A stretch of 37,375 nucleotides of DNA from Alphaproteobacteria bacterium (lineage in GTDB: Bacteria; Pseudomonadota; Alphaproteobacteria; Micropepsales; Micropepsaceae). The notes under the pieces were generated by a model. The model ran no database searches and was not told where the DNA came from. It saw only the letters and a program-made list of their open reading frames with translations. Each line of letters begins with the position of its first letter. The first letter of the stretch is position 1. A program made the translations under genes and the position numbers. The stretch is taken from positions 1 through 37,375 of the forward strand of contig CANJJD010000025.1 of NCBI GenBank assembly GCA_947474645.1, in the 5' to 3' direction. Shown in pieces: positions 37,236-37,375 of the stretch.

Positions 37236-37375
37236 ATGGCACTTCGCATTCGTCTGGCCCGCGGCGGCACCAAGAAACGCCCGCACTACAACATCGTCAT
37301 CGCCGACAGCCGCAATCCGCGCGACGGCCGCTTCATCGAGAAGATCGGCTTCTACAATCCGCTGCTGCCGTCCGA
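37236..37375 (+). CDS. rpsP: Ribosomal protein bS16, N-terminal part (runs off the window)
   Basis: The first 46 residues are in the window: [20 protein letters not shown], then [20 protein letters not shown] and NPLLPS. These match bS16 very closely. It is a small-subunit protein needed for 30S assembly. AAGGAAA precedes ATG 37236. It follows ffh, as in the ffh-rpsP-rimM-trmD-rplS arrangement; the rest lies beyond the window. Confidence 0.96.
   Translation, partial: MALRIRLARGGTKKRPHYNIVIADSRNPRDGRFIEKIGFYNPLLPS

Overview
The window looks like a chromosomal segment of a high-GC Alphaproteobacterium. Supporting signs are the dapF-mtaB-ftsY-yciB cluster close to ffh-rpsP, the very large NAD-glutamate dehydrogenase, the phaR/phaA/phaB group, a compact ccmABCDG operon with a tiny ccmD, a type IVb Flp pilin, PilZ and GGDEF/EAL proteins, and very high GC at third codon positions. 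Gene content recalls Caulobacter/Rhizomicrobium-like lineages, but I cannot fix the genus from sequence reading alone.

Layout. At 1-656 the end of an IS3-family (IS407-type) element abuts the remains of a PAS-like gene. At 660-4420 lie envelope and signalling genes: a small secreted protein, an OmpA-type lipoprotein, a two-domain PilZ protein, a 2-oxoglutarate/Fe(II) hydroxylase and a MipA/OmpV-like protein. At 4458-9203 the NAD-GDH gene is split by a single in-frame TAG. At 9274-13326 are a membrane protein, a DEDDh exonuclease with a DUF985 cupin, an NHL-repeat secreted protein and a DUF4908-like protein. At 13541-18961 are aconitase, two small unknown proteins and a c-di-GMP phosphodiesterase-type protein. 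At 18965-22027 are PHB metabolism genes (phaR divergent from phaA-phaB; no phaC here). At 22056-24731 is the cytochrome c maturation operon. At 24793-25657 are a small unknown protein and a MarR regulator. At 25972-29517 is the tightly overlapping dapF-mtaB-ftsY-yciB operon on the minus strand. At 29695-37375 are a secreted prolyl oligopeptidase, a Flp pilin, a 43-residue basic protein, two tandem Tat-type SMP-30/gluconolactonase paralogues, a GAF-DHp protein without an ATPase domain, ffh and the start of rpsP.

How the genes work together. FtsY and Ffh are the two GTPases of the signal recognition particle pathway. CcmA-D and CcmG deliver and reduce components for c-type cytochromes. PhaA and PhaB make 3-hydroxybutyryl-CoA for PHB, with PhaR as regulator. 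NAD-GDH and aconitase feed the TCA cycle.

Most notable signals. (1) The CAG-to-TAG nonsense codon falls inside the conserved core of NAD-GDH, next to the substrate-lysine motif. (2) A 60-bp dispersed repeat occurs twice in opposite orientation (25041-25100 and 32334-32393). It has two hairpins, and its few differences sit in loops or form a compensatory base pair. (3) A related palindrome lies upstream of dapF. (4) The aconitase terminator hairpin contains the start codon of the next gene. (5) DapF has Phe in place of the Gly in its CGN catalytic motif. No tRNA, rRNA, CRISPR array or prophage was seen, and no clearly new multi-gene system was found.
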